The notes beneath the pieces are model-generated. The model was not told the origin of the DNA. It did not search any database and saw only the letters and a list, made by a program, of their open reading frames with translations. Shown here piece after piece: positions 54,087-63,389 of a stretch of DNA of 64,000 bases; within the stretch, counting starts at the first letter, position 1, and every line of letters begins with the position of its first letter. The DNA is from Colwellia_A sp041890515 (lineage in GTDB: Bacteria; Pseudomonadota; Gammaproteobacteria; Enterobacterales; Alteromonadaceae), in NCBI GenBank assembly GCA_041890515.1, contig JASDWX010000054.1, positions 8,832 to 72,831 of the forward strand, in the 5' to 3' direction. Both the position numbers and the translations under genes were made by a program.

Positions 54087-55685
54087 ATGAACACACAACA
54101 CAACTGCGACGTATTAATTATTGGTAGCGGTGCTGCCGGTTTATCTCTAGCGTTACATTTAGCCAAAGACGCTGATGTCGTGGTACTCAGCAAAGCTCTA
54201 ATAAATGCTGGCTCAACGTTTTACGCACAAGGTGGTATTGCGGCTGTTTTTGATGAAAATGATAGCGTTGCCGCTCATGTTAACGACACATTAATTGCCG
54301 GTGCTGGTTTATGTGAAGAAGAAATAGTGCAATATACTGCAGAAAATGCCCGAGCATGTTTAGAATGGCTAATTGACCAAGGTGTCAACTTTGACCAGGA
54401 AGAAGATGAGCAAGGTGAATTACGTTATCATCTTACCCGTGAAGGTGGTCATAGCCATCGCCGTATTCTTCATTCTGCTGACGCTACGGGTCAAGCCATA
54501 CAAACGACATTAGTTGATCGCGTTAAGCGTCATAACCGCATAAGAATTTTTGAACGATACAATGCAGTTGATTTAGTGTGCGAACAGCCAACTGAAGCCA
54601 ACAATCAACAAAAAAAATGTATCGGTGCTTATATCTGGAACCGAAACAATGAATGTGTTGAACGGATTTTTGCCAAGAAAACAATTTTAGCCACGGGTGG
54701 CGCAAGTAAAGTGTATCAATACACTTCAAACCCTGATGTAGCCAGTGGCGATGGTATAGCAATGGCATGGCGAGCGGGTTGCCGTGTAGCAAATATGGAA
54801 TTCAATCAATTTCATCCTACCTGCTTATTTCATCCAGAAGCAGGAAATTTTTTATTAACTGAAGCGTTACGTGGAGAAGGTGCCATTTTACGACGTCCTG
54901 ACGGTAGTCGATTTATGCCAAGTTTTGATGAGCGAGCAGAGCTTGCTCCGCGTGACATCGTAGCCCGTGCCATTGATTTTGAAATGAAACGCCTCGGCGC
55001 TGATTGCATGTATTTAGATATAAGTCACAAATCAGCTGATTTTATAAAGCAGCATTTTCCTAATATTTATGAAAAGACAAAGTCTTTAGGTATCGACATT
55101 ACCAAGCAACCAATGCCTGTTGTACCTGCCGCTCATTACACTTGTGGTGGTGTAATGATCAACAAGCAAGGTAAAACGGATATCAATAACTTGTATGCTA
55201 TTGGCGAAGTCGCTTATACAGGCTTACATGGCGCAAATCGCATGGCAAGTAATTCGCTATTAGAATGTTTAGTGTTTGCACGCGCTGCCGCTCTAGATAT
55301 AGAGCATCAAATTGATCCCGAGCAAAGCATTGTAGACCTACCTGATTGGGATGAAAGCCGAGTAACAAACTCTGACGAAGAAGTTGTTATTCAGCACAAC
55401 TGGCATGAACTACGATTATTTATGTGGGACTATGTTGGCATTGTTCGTACAACAAAACGACTAGAACGCGCTTTGCATCGTGTTGAATTATTACAACAGG
55501 AAATAGATGATTACTATCAAAACTTCCGTGTGAGTAATAACTTATTGGAATTAAGGAATTTAGTACAAGTTGCTGAATTAATTATTCGATGTGCTATGGA
55601 CCGAAAAGAAAGTAGAGGTTTACACTACACACTTGATTATCCTAACTTGAGTGAAACTGCTGTATCAACCATTCTAAAACCTTAA
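54087..55685 (+). CDS. nadB: L-aspartate oxidase
   Basis: A 532-residue flavoprotein that oxidises aspartate to iminoaspartate, the first step of de novo NAD synthesis. The FAD fold is IIGSGAAGLSLALHLA near the N terminus, followed by YAQGGIAAVFDENDS and the substrate-region HLTREGGHSHRRILH. GMAWRAGCRV-like and EFNQFHPTC segments and the HGANRMASNSLLECLVFARAAA motif also occur. The C-terminal helical domain has the RALHRVELLQQEIDDYY region. Length as in E. coli (540). The nadB/rpoE divergence is conserved in gammaproteobacteria. Confidence 0.96.
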   Translation: MNTQHNCDVLIIGSGAAGLSLALHLAKDADVVVLSKALINAGSTFYAQGGIAAVFDENDSVAAHVNDTLIAGAGLCEEEIVQYTAENARACLEWLIDQGVNFDQEEDEQGELRYHLTREGGHSHRRILHSADATGQAIQTTLVDRVKRHNRIRIFERYNAVDLVCEQPTEANNQQKKCIGAYIWNRNNECVERIFAKKTILATGGASKVYQYTSNPDVASGDGIAMAWRAGCRVANMEFNQFHPTCLFHPEAGNFLLTEALRGEGAILRRPDGSRFMPSFDERAELAPRDIVARAIDFEMKRLGADCMYLDISHKSADFIKQHFPNIYEKTKSLGIDITKQPMPVVPAAHYTCGGVMINKQGKTDINNLYAIGEVAYTGLHGANRMASNSLLECLVFARAAALDIEHQIDPEQSIVDLPDWDESRVTNSDEEVVIQHNWHELRLFMWDYVGIVRTTKRLERALHRVELLQQEIDDYYQNFRVSNNLLELRNLVQVAELIIRCAMDRKESRGLHYTLDYPNLSETAVSTILKP

Positions 55686-55698
55686 TATTGAGTTTTTC

Positions 55699-56001
55699 TT
55701 AATTGTTAGTCGTATTGTTTAACTTCAAAATAATACGACATAATCTTGAATATTGTTTTGGTGACAAGCTTGTTTTGAAAATAAAATAAGTGGGTAAAGT
55801 TAGCTTTGCTAGTAACGTTTTCAATAGGTTTTTTTTGAGCGTATCTTTACTTTCAGATGAATGTTTTTCAAAAACCAACCAACAACCCCAAAAGCCAATG
55901 CGACTGGTAACGCTTAATTGTCTTTTGTCATCAATTGAAAACTGACACTCGCCAAGTAAATTAATAGTAAAACTATTGGGTTGAGTATATATAATACGCA
56001 T
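55699..56001 (-). CDS. YgfX-like protein downstream of sdhE
   Basis: About 100 residues from the ATG at 56001, or up to 141 if the ATG at 56124, inside sdhE, is used. The body GECQFSIDDKRQLSVTSRIGFWGCWLVFEK, then YFIFKTSLSPKQYSRLCRIILKL, resembles the soluble half of YgfX/CptA, the usual partner after sdhE. The N-terminal membrane hairpin of YgfX is not evident, so this could be a shortened relative. No ribosome site precedes 56001, and a stem-loop covers the junction with sdhE. Convergent with nadB, only 13 bases apart. Confidence 0.5.
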   Translation of the reverse strand: MRIIYTQPNSFTINLLGECQFSIDDKRQLSVTSRIGFWGCWLVFEKHSSESKDTLKKNLLKTLLAKLTLPTYFIFKTSLSPKQYSRLCRIILKLNNTTNN

Positions 56002-56031
56002 AAAGTTAAATTTATTATGCGTATACTCAAC
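55980..56031 (-). repeat. Interrupted 17-bp inverted repeat at the sdhE/ygfX junction
   Basis: On the minus strand the 17-base arm GTTGAGTATACGCATAA (56031-56015) faces its exact complement TTATGCGTAT (56003-55994) plus ACTCAAC (55986-55980), the latter split by 7 A/T bases. The loop is 11 bases and contains nothing notable. The repeat begins 8 bases after the sdhE stop codon and covers the ATG at 56001, so it may terminate sdhE mRNA or occlude translation of the next gene. Confidence 0.55.
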
Positions 56032-56038
56032 GTCTATA

Positions 56039-56290
56039 TTAAACTTTAACGCGCTTGAGGATAAATTGCACCATGGCGTTAAGCTCTTTGTCTTCACAAA
56101 TTTCATGTCCCATAAACCAAGCAAATAATTCCGGGTCTTGCTCTTCTAATAAGCGTTCAAAAATTTGCTTGTCTTTTAATGAAAGCAAATCATAAGCATC
56201 TTCTACAAAAGGCATAAAAAGTACATCTAATTCGAGCATACCACGACGGCAAGCCCACCTTAGACGTGGTTTATTATCTGTTAGTGACAT
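56039..56290 (-). CDS. sdhE: FAD assembly factor SdhE (succinate dehydrogenase assembly)
   Basis: An 83-residue helical protein with the hallmark RRGMLELDVLF at residues 15-25 and the DPELFAWFMGHE region. SdhE promotes covalent FAD attachment to SdhA and FrdA. Length and motifs match E. coli SdhE/YgfY (88 residues). It is transcribed with the ygfX-like gene and diverges from ygfZ, an arrangement conserved in gammaproteobacteria. Confidence 0.95.
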   Translation of the reverse strand: MSLTDNKPRLRWACRRGMLELDVLFMPFVEDAYDLLSLKDKQIFERLLEEQDPELFAWFMGHEICEDKELNAMVQFILKRVKV

Positions 56291-56388
56291 ATAACACCAG
56301 GTAAAATAAAATCTTCCCTTATTCTATCAAAGTCATTTGCCATTACAATATTGTTTATCAAATCCAGAAAAATAAAGTAACGAATCTA

Positions 56389-57450
56389 GTGAACACCTTG
56401 AATTTTTCAAGAAAGTCCTCATTATTGACCGTAACGATAAACAATAATGCTAAATTAATGATGACAATCTCTGTTGAAAATACCTTACCTAATTACGATA
56501 ACCTACCTGATGCTTTTGTCATTAGTTTAGCTCAATATGGCGCAATTGCTTTACAGGGCGAAGAACAAAGTAAATATTTACAAGGACAAGTAACTTGTGA
56601 TGTAAATACGCTTGAAGATAACAACTTATTATTAGGTGCGCATTGTGATGCAAAAGGGAAAGTGTTTTCTGTTTTTCGATTAATTAATCGTCATAAAACA
56701 CATTTACTTTTGCAACCTACTGCAAGCATTAGTTCATCCTTAGTTGAACTGAAGAAGTTTGGCGTATTTGCCAAAGTAACGATCGAGCAAACTGAAGGGT
56801 TAGTGTTTTATGCCATTGCAGGGAAAAACGCTACCGAGATTCTCCATCAGCAGTTTGTTGAGTTACCTAATACTCTGACGCCTGTTTTACAAGTTGGTAG
56901 TACGACCATTGTTTACTTAGCAGGAAAATTGAAACGTTATCTCATCATTGATGAAGCTGCGGTCACAGAAAAAATCATCAATGACTTTTCATTGGCTGTA
57001 TACTCACAAGCACTTTGGGATTTAATAGAAATCAATGAAGGATTTCCATTGTTAGCCCCAGAAACGGTTTCTTCTTACGTACCCCAAATGTTGAACTTAC
57101 AAGCTATTCACGGAATAAGCTTTACTAAAGGTTGTTATTTAGGGCAAGAAACCGTTGCTCGTATGCAATATTTAGGGAAGAACAAACGTGCTTTGTTTTC
57201 ACTGAAAAGTAAATCAGCAAATAATGATTCAATAACGATACACGCTGGTGATATTATTGAACAACAACTAGGTGAAAACTGGCGTAAAGCGGGTAATGTG
57301 TTATCGAGTTATGTAAGTGATGATGGAACGTATTATCTACAAGGCGTTCTAGCGAGTGATATAGAAGACATCACAAACTTACGCATTAAACATCACGAAA
57401 ATTCTGCACTCAGCTTGGTTGAATTACCTTATAAATTAGCTGAAAAGTAG
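56389..57450 (+). CDS. ygfZ: tRNA-modifying / Fe-S cluster repair protein YgfZ
   Basis: A folate-binding GcvT-like protein of 353 residues from the GTG at 56389, or 330 from the tandem ATG at 56458, which better matches E. coli YgfZ (326). Key segments are YLQGQVTCDVN, HCDAKGKVFSVFRL and the signature KGCYLGQETVARMQY, with the conserved Cys (here KGCYLGQE; the usual form is KGCYTGQE). YgfZ helps Fe-S proteins such as MiaB and tolerance to oxidative stress. It diverges from sdhE. Neither start has a strong ribosome site, so the N terminus is uncertain. Confidence 0.92.
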   Translation: MNTLNFSRKSSLLTVTINNNAKLMMTISVENTLPNYDNLPDAFVISLAQYGAIALQGEEQSKYLQGQVTCDVNTLEDNNLLLGAHCDAKGKVFSVFRLINRHKTHLLLQPTASISSSLVELKKFGVFAKVTIEQTEGLVFYAIAGKNATEILHQQFVELPNTLTPVLQVGSTTIVYLAGKLKRYLIIDEAAVTEKIINDFSLAVYSQALWDLIEINEGFPLLAPETVSSYVPQMLNLQAIHGISFTKGCYLGQETVARMQYLGKNKRALFSLKSKSANNDSITIHAGDIIEQQLGENWRKAGNVLSSYVSDDGTYYLQGVLASDIEDITNLRIKHHENSALSLVELPYKLAEK

Positions 57451-57500
57451 TTAATTAAAACTAATACTTATATATATTTATTTCACATTCAGGACATATA

Positions 57501-57992
57501 ATGAAAATTTCAGAAAATAAAGTTGTCGTATTGCACTATGCCGTATCTGACAGCGACGACACACTGATTGATAGCTCATATGATCACAGCCCTTTATCGA
57601 TAATCCAAGGCACGGGTTATTTAATTCCAGGTCTAGAAGATGCGTTAACTGATCATGTTGTTGGTGACAAATTCGAAGTAGAAGTAAGTGCTGAAAATGC
57701 TTACGGTGATCGCCATGATGAGTTTGTACAAACCGTTCCCAAAAGTATGTTTGAAAGCGTTGAAGATTTAGCCGTTGGTTCACAGTTACGTGCTACAACA
57801 GATGATGGAGAGCAAACGGTTATTGTCATTGATGTTACCGATGATGAAATTACTGTAGACGGAAATCATCCTTTAGCGGGCATTGATTTAAAATTTGATG
57901 TTGAAATTTTAGAAGTACGTGATGCAACCGAAGATGAATTACAACATGGCCATGTTCACGGTGAAGGCGGTTGTGGTCATTCTCACGACTAA
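57501..57992 (+). CDS. slyD: SlyD-type FKBP peptidyl-prolyl isomerase
   Basis: A 163-residue protein. The FKBP halves are KVVVLHYAVSDSDDTLIDSSY and QGTGYLIPGLEDALTDHVVGDKFEVEV, then the insert-in-flap chaperone domain (AENAYGDRHDEFVQTVPKSMF through GEQTVIVIDV), then DGNHPLAGIDLKFDVEI. The C-terminal tail HGHVHGEGGCGHSHD is His-rich with one Cys, suited to nickel or zinc binding. SlyD assists folding and hydrogenase nickel delivery in E. coli. The name slyD is used for the class, and a paralogue of the same class is possible. Cytoplasmic, monocistronic with a strong terminator. Confidence 0.9.
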   Translation: MKISENKVVVLHYAVSDSDDTLIDSSYDHSPLSIIQGTGYLIPGLEDALTDHVVGDKFEVEVSAENAYGDRHDEFVQTVPKSMFESVEDLAVGSQLRATTDDGEQTVIVIDVTDDEITVDGNHPLAGIDLKFDVEILEVRDATEDELQHGHVHGEGGCGHSHD

Positions 57993-58022
57993 AAACATGC
58001 CGTAAATAAATATTGAAAAAAT

Positions 58023-58062
58023 AAAAAAGCTAAATATAATGTACATTATATTTAGCTTTTTT
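58023..58062. terminator. Long palindromic terminator after slyD
   Basis: Forty bases form a perfect palindrome: aaaaaagctaaatataatgt at 58023-58042 and its complement at 58043-58062, ending in a T tract on either strand. It lies 30 bases after slyD and 27 bases past the end of recQ, so it can terminate both convergent genes. Confidence 0.88.
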
Positions 58063-58088
58063 TGATTCGATCTCCGACTTATTCGTCA

Positions 58089-60044
58089 TTAAAGCTTCAT
58101 AATATCGATAACTTTTTCGCGCACGTCTTGATAACGAATTTTTTCACAGGAGCCAAATCCTGATAACTGTTTAACTTTATTTCGACTAAAAAGTGGTACC
58201 GTTAAACCGGTTAAAAATCGGCACATTGTTTCCAGCGATAAAACATTTTTATTCTTTGTCGACATATGTTCAATGAGGGAAGTTAAACTGTCAAATATAA
58301 GCGTATCATCAGGCCAAATTATTTCCTGCGAATAACTTAACTTAACAGCCTTACCACAACAAACCGAACAATGACCACAATTGATCGGCGCATTTTGATC
58401 ATCAAAATACCTTGATAAATTACGGCTTAAACAAGTGTCCAACTCAAAGAAACGCACAAGTGTGGCAATACGTTTTATTTCCTTTTCTTCTTTGTCTACG
58501 AAGTATTCATGCAATGAACTTACTAACGTAGATGAAGACAACAGCACTTTATTAACACTATAAACTTCAGTAATTTTTTTAGTTTCTAAAGTAATTAATT
58601 GTTTTTCTTGTAAGTATTCTAAAGCAGCAATCACCCGACCTCGGTCACAGCCATAGTGCTGAAACAAGGCATCAAAATCTGGCTCCCCCCAGACTTTTTT
58701 AAAACCACTGTATTTAAAAATAGTTGCTAAAAAATCTTTACGTTCCCCTTCAAAAGAATTTAATACCGCTTCTTTCGTGGTAGTGAATTTATATTTAAAA
58801 TCAGCAAAATATGAAAACAAGGGCTTAATAATGCCAAGAAGTTCTAATTGAACGAGTAATGTTCTCATGGGTAATTGACGAATATTACTCGCATTAGACA
58901 AAGACAACCCTTGTAATTCCCATCGATCGCTTAAACATTCCTGTTGAATATTTTTTATGACAAGCTCAATACCACTCAGTTCAGGCGTGTCTCCAAATAC
59001 AAAGTTTTCAACCGTATTTAAGCCATCTAAATTCGCTAAGGTAATACAATTGGAAGCTAAACCGTCTCGCCCTGCTCTGCCTATTTCTTGACTATAATTT
59101 TCAATGGATTTAGGAAGGTCATAATGAATAACAAAACGAATATCAGCTTTATCAATGCCCATACCAAATGCAATGGTAGCGACAATAATTTGTACTTTAC
59201 CCGACATAAAATCTTCTTGGATCTTCTGTCGTTTTTCACTGACAAATCCAGCGTGATAAGGTTGGGCATTCAAACCTTGCTGAGATAAAATGGTTGCAAC
59301 ATATTCAGCACTTTGCTGCAAAGTCACATAAACAATACCACAGCCTGTTTGTTCACCAATACGGCTAATAAGCTGTTGATTTTTCTCTTTTGTTGAAACA
59401 GCCAATACCGATAAATCTAAGTTTTGTCGATAAAATCCTGTTTGAACAATATGTTCTGGCAAAATGGAGAATTTCGCTGCCATGTCTTGCTTTACTTTTT
59501 TTGTAGCGGTTGCTGTCAATAAAAGCACAAGAGGTATATTTAACGCTTGTCGATAATTAGGCAATTTCAAATAATCTGGACGGAAATTATGGCCCCATTC
59601 AGAGATACAATGAGCTTCATCGACAACCAACATGGAAACATTCACCGCATCAATAAATTGTCTAAATCGTTCATTCTTGAAACGTTCGACCGACACCATG
59701 AGAATTTTTATTTTCCCAGAGCGCGTATCTGCCATCACTTGTTGATTTTGCAGAGGCGTTAACGTTGAATCAATACTTGCCGCAGCGATTCCTTTACTCG
59801 CTAAGAAGGCTAATTGGTCTTTCATCAACGCCAGCAAAGGAGAAACGACAATCGTTAAATGAGGAAGATGTATTGCCGCCAATTGGTAACAAAGGCTTTT
59901 CCCTGAACCTGTAGGGAATATTGATAATGATGACTGATTATTTAATAGCTGAGTAATGGTTTGCTCTTGCCCATGACGGAATTCATCAAAGCCAAATGTT
60001 TGTTTTAACGTAGACTTTAATTGCAAGTTTGATGAGTTATTCAT
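58089..60044 (-). CDS. RecQ-family ATP-dependent DNA helicase
   Basis: The ATG at 60044 is preferred over 60065 because ATAGGATTG precedes it; this gives 651 residues. Motif I is FPTGSGKSLCYQLAA, motif II VVDEAHCISEWGHNFRPDY, and motifs V-VI GFGMGIDKADIRFVIHYDLP and QEIGRAGRDG. The RecQ C-terminal zinc site has CLSRNLSRYF and NCGHCSVCCG. The C-terminal region has low similarity to the HRDC domain. It is a DNA-unwinding helicase for recombination and repair. It resembles the DEAD/DEAH RecQ-like paralogues of Alteromonadales as much as canonical RecQ, so the symbol is withheld. Confidence 0.9.
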   Translation of the reverse strand: MNNSSNLQLKSTLKQTFGFDEFRHGQEQTITQLLNNQSSLSIFPTGSGKSLCYQLAAIHLPHLTIVVSPLLALMKDQLAFLASKGIAAASIDSTLTPLQNQQVMADTRSGKIKILMVSVERFKNERFRQFIDAVNVSMLVVDEAHCISEWGHNFRPDYLKLPNYRQALNIPLVLLLTATATKKVKQDMAAKFSILPEHIVQTGFYRQNLDLSVLAVSTKEKNQQLISRIGEQTGCGIVYVTLQQSAEYVATILSQQGLNAQPYHAGFVSEKRQKIQEDFMSGKVQIIVATIAFGMGIDKADIRFVIHYDLPKSIENYSQEIGRAGRDGLASNCITLANLDGLNTVENFVFGDTPELSGIELVIKNIQQECLSDRWELQGLSLSNASNIRQLPMRTLLVQLELLGIIKPLFSYFADFKYKFTTTKEAVLNSFEGERKDFLATIFKYSGFKKVWGEPDFDALFQHYGCDRGRVIAALEYLQEKQLITLETKKITEVYSVNKVLLSSSTLVSSLHEYFVDKEEKEIKRIATLVRFFELDTCLSRNLSRYFDDQNAPINCGHCSVCCGKAVKLSYSQEIIWPDDTLIFDSLTSLIEHMSTKNKNVLSLETMCRFLTGLTVPLFSRNKVKQLSGFGSCEKIRYQDVREKVIDIMKL

Positions 60045-60152
60045 GACAATCCTATGGGAAATCAAAACGAACGAGTAAGGCTAAATAACACGTTCAGCAA
60101 AAAAGTCTAATGATACGCTAATTTTTTGTCGTAATAGCTTTTCCTAAAAAAT

Positions 60153-60183
60153 AAAAAAGCGACAAACATTTGTTTATCGCTTT
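60153..60183 (-). terminator. Terminator of the M48/DUF898 pair
   Basis: aaagcgacaaaca (60156-60168) pairs with tgtttatcgcttt (60171-60183) with one mismatch around TT; the minus-strand transcript ends in CGCTTTTTTAT. It lies about 40 bases past the restored stop of the M48 gene. Confidence 0.75.
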
Positions 60184-60223
60184 CATTAAACATAAAAATT
60201 TTAGACATTTATGCGTAAGAAAA

Positions 60224-61227
60224 TCACTCATTACTATTAGCAAATTCAACCCGTTCTTTTATTGAAGGATGCGAGCTAAAATATTTTTCTAAACGTTCAT
60301 TGTTCTTACTGTTTGATACTAACTTTGACAGCGCATTGCCTAATGCTTTTGGTGAAATGCCTAGTTGCTTCAAGTGTTCTACAGCAAAGACATCAGCTTC
60401 TTTTTCTAATTGCTGAGAGAATTTATTCTGAATTACTGTTAAAGCTGTACCGGTAAAAGTTTCAACAATACCTTCTATATCACCAAAAGATAAGTCATTA
60501 ACAAGGTCGTCGCTGCTGTTTCAGCAATTAATTGTAATCCATGACGATGTTCTACATGCCCAATTTCATGCAGCAATACCGCAATTAATGCTTCTTGATC
60601 ATCTTTTAATAAAGTATAAAGGCCATCAGTTATAACAATACTTCCCCCTGGCAAAGCGAATGCATTGGCACCAAAGGATTCACTATGACGATAACTCATT
60701 GTGTAGTTGTCTAACAAAAGTGTTGATGAGTATCTCTTATTCGATAAATAACCACTAAGAGTCACCTGTTCACTTTCATCAAGTTGAGATGCATCAAGTA
60801 GGGTTTTATCTAATACTGTCATGACTTGCTTGTCTATCTTGTTAAGAACCTGCACAGGTACGAGTGGCGTAACCGCTTTAGCGACTGCCGGCACACCCTT
60901 TTCAATAATGACATATAAAAAAATCGGCACGAGTATTAAAGCCACTAACCAAAAAAACTTATGCTTCTCTAAACGATAAATCAACTGCTTTTTATGTCCA
61001 AAAAAAGACTGTAAATCATGATGATTATCAACCAATACCAAAGCACCATTTGGCAAACGTATTTCATGAGGTAAGTTTCCTAACGGAGAGAGCAAGTTGA
61101 CGTTACTCAACAAAAATAATTCAACGTGAGTATTATCGTCTATTTCAATTTGGCTACTGGTAAAAGTTAACTGTACAGTACGAACGTCACTACTCGTCGT
61201 ACTGTAAAGTGTTGCAGGAAAAATCAT
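60224..61227 (-). pseudogene. M48-family zinc metallopeptidase, frameshifted before the third zinc ligand
   Basis: The open frame gives 250 residues with a membrane helix at about 90-112 and the zinc motif HEIGH (His220 and His224) in VLLHEIGHVEHRHG, then stops. Adding one T to the TTTT near 60489-60492 restores the frame to GDIEGIVETFTGTALTVIQN, QQLEKEADVFAVEHL (with the third zinc ligand Glu) and HPSIKERVEFANSNE, ending at 60224-60226. The full product is about 334 residues, a normal membrane-linked M48 peptidase. Without the restored tail no working zinc site can form. Its start overlaps the DUF898 stop (TAATG). Confidence 0.85.
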
Positions 61228-62300
61228 TAGGTTAGTGCAATGTCAACATCAAAAACATTCGCTATTTCATCACCTATAGCTGTTGCTTGTTCAGCAATTT
61301 GATCAATAACCTTTTCTTTTTCATCAGATAGTTTTACTTGAGTATGGTTAACAGCATATTGTGCCGCTCTTATTTTAGCCCAAGGATAAGCAAGCGCGAA
61401 GGTGCACATGATCAATAGTAAGTTAGAAAGGTGTAACCAAGCTAATGATAAGAAATCAAAAGTAGAAGTAAACTTAGCGACTTTTTCAACTTCCGTGTTA
61501 TTAAACATATGATTACGAATTGTTGCTTGGTAATAAGCAGAAACGACATTTATTATAATGATATAAAAAGCAAACATCATAACCAATGCCCAGCTAAACT
61601 GAGGTGTTTCTTCAGCAGCAAATTGCGCAAAAGACATACCCACCATCCCAATAACAACAGCGAACAAACCAAAAGCTATACACATAAAAAGAAGGGTAAT
61701 TAGTGATGCACTATAATATTTAGATGTCGATAACTCAGGTTTAAATTGCTTGTCTCCATAAGAAACATTCGATATTAAAAAGTTATCTATACGTTTTAAT
61801 ACCCAAGGCAAAGCCAAATAAAGTGTAAAAATACTCGCGATTGGTAATATTAAGAAGTTAACCAATGCTGCACCATATTTTCCCTTAAAATCAAATTTCA
61901 CATTACGGTAACTACTCATACGTAAATTAAACCGTAAACTTGCACAAATAAAAAAAGGGAACAAAAATAGCATTGCGAGCATTAAAAATATGGCCGCAAC
62001 AGGAAATAACGATGATATTACATAATATAAGCCAAATAGAATTACTGCGATAATTCGACCTTTTAATACTTGTATCGGTGTCGCTAAATAATTAAATCTA
62101 TGCCCATCAAGCTCTGTATTACCATAAAAATAGCGCATAGTACGCACTTTAGCCCATGCTGAATAAATACCTAATGTTATGACACTCAGCAGTACATTTA
62201 CGATCCATATTTGCTAAAATTCGACGGCCTTACCGTGAAAATCAAATGAAACTGGGATGAATGTTATAGATTGTTCATTGTTGGATGATTGCTCTTCCAT
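61227..62300 (-). pseudogene. DUF898 (YjgN-like) membrane protein with in-frame TAG
   Basis: From the ATG at 62300 (preceded by AAGGAAGG) the frame reads MEEQSSNNEQSITFIPVSFDFHGKAVEF, then TAG at 62214-62216, then QIWIVNVLLSVITLGIYSAWAKVRTMRYFYGNTELDGHRF and on to 61227 without another stop. Family members usually have an aromatic residue (FF, FW) there, so TGG to TAG is the simplest explanation. The remaining 306 residues hold several helices and the typical AWAKIRAAQYAVNHT end. Its partner M48 gene is also broken. Initiation at the internal ATG (62147) would still give a nearly full membrane domain. Confidence 0.8.
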
Positions 62301-62408
62301 AAGAATACCTTCCTTTTTATAACTGTTTATAAACCATTTGTTAACAAGTTAACTGATACTGTTCATCTTTACAAACTTTTTGTCTTTGAGAACAAATAAT
62401 CGTATTTA

Positions 62409-62759
62409 TTATATTTCAGCAGCAATTACCGATATTTCAACGAGTAACACATCACGTGCCATAGAAGCTTCAACGCAAGCTCTCGCAGGCGCATAACCTT
62501 CAGGGATCCAATTATCCCAAATTTTATTCATTTGTGAAAAGTCATTCATATCTTTTATGTAAATTGTCGCTGATAAAATGTGCTCTTTATCGCTACCGGC
62601 TTGCTCAAGCAATTCGTCCACTTTATCCAGCATTGAGCTCGTTTGTTCTTCGATGCCTTGATTAGCATCCTTACAAACCTGTCCACACAAATAGATCACA
62701 CCATTGTGTTTAACAATACGACTCATTCTTGTTTTTGTTTCTTGCCTTGTTATCGTCAT
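62409..62759 (-). CDS. RidA-family (YjgF/UK114) protein
   Basis: A 116-residue protein with the RidA/Rid core: RIVKHNGVIYLCGQVCKDANQGIEEQTSSMLDKVDELLEQAGSD and the C-terminal PARACVEASMARDVLLVEISVIA. RidA deaminates reactive enamine/imine intermediates from PLP enzymes. The active-site Arg in PARACVEA is present. The variant NGVIYLCGQV in place of the canonical ...SGQI suggests a paralogue subgroup (Rid2-7) rather than RidA itself. Stand-alone, cytoplasmic. Confidence 0.9.
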   Translation of the reverse strand: MTITRQETKTRMSRIVKHNGVIYLCGQVCKDANQGIEEQTSSMLDKVDELLEQAGSDKEHILSATIYIKDMNDFSQMNKIWDNWIPEGYAPARACVEASMARDVLLVEISVIAAEI

Positions 62760-62961
62760 TTTTGTTCAGTAATTATTGATTTTGCTAAAGTATATACTTT
62801 AGCTTTACAAGAATGTAGCTTGAATACAGATACTGTGAATAAACTTTGACCGGTGAATATATAAATAATTATTATTCGTTGAATGTTGTAATTAAACATT
62901 CACAAATAGGCTAATTAACGATAAAGTATTTAACAGATGAACACTTACAAAAGGATGACTG

Positions 62962-63180
62962 ATGAATATTAATCAGTGGGTTGACGAATTATTTGAAGTT
63001 TTCGATGTAGATAAAGACGGCGTTATTAGTCGGAGTGAATTTGTTGAATTAATCGATTGTCTGTTACAAGATAAAGGTATTCGCATGTGTGAGACCATTT
63101 TTAACAAATTTGATGTCAATCATAGTAACTCTATTTCTAAAGATGAACTCAAAGCAATGGTAATTGAATTAGCTTTGTAG
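62962..63180 (+). CDS. Two-EF-hand calcium-binding protein
   Basis: A 72-residue helical protein with two EF-hand loops. Loop 1 runs Asp15-Glu26 (DVDKDGVISRSE), a canonical 12-residue calcium loop. Loop 2 runs Asp51-Glu62 (DVNHSNSISKDE), with Asn in place of the invariant Gly at position 6, so it may bind more weakly. No signal peptide; probably cytoplasmic. The ATG follows AAAAGGATGACTG, a good ribosome site. Small EF-hand proteins occur in many marine gammaproteobacteria without an established role. Confidence 0.87.
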   Translation: MNINQWVDELFEVFDVDKDGVISRSEFVELIDCLLQDKGIRMCETIFNKFDVNHSNSISKDELKAMVIELAL

Positions 63181-63253
63181 TCTATGTGTTGCAAACATTA
63201 AGATGCACTAAAATTTATTCAGAAAAATAATAATATTATTTTTCATCTAATCA

Positions 63254-63277
63254 AGAGCTTAACCAAGCTCTTTTTTT
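63254..63277 (+). terminator. Intrinsic terminator of the EF-hand gene
   Basis: agagctt (63254-63260) pairs with aagctct (63265-63271) around AACC, followed by a run of T to 63277. It lies about 75 bases after the stop. Confidence 0.8.
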
Positions 63278-63389
63278 ATATCTAAAATCCCATGGTCGGA
63301 CCTCTTGCTTAAAATATTTTTTCTGTTAATATTTCAGCGTACAACTGTACACTTAAATGATTATAGCAAAGGAAATAGGACAATAAATA

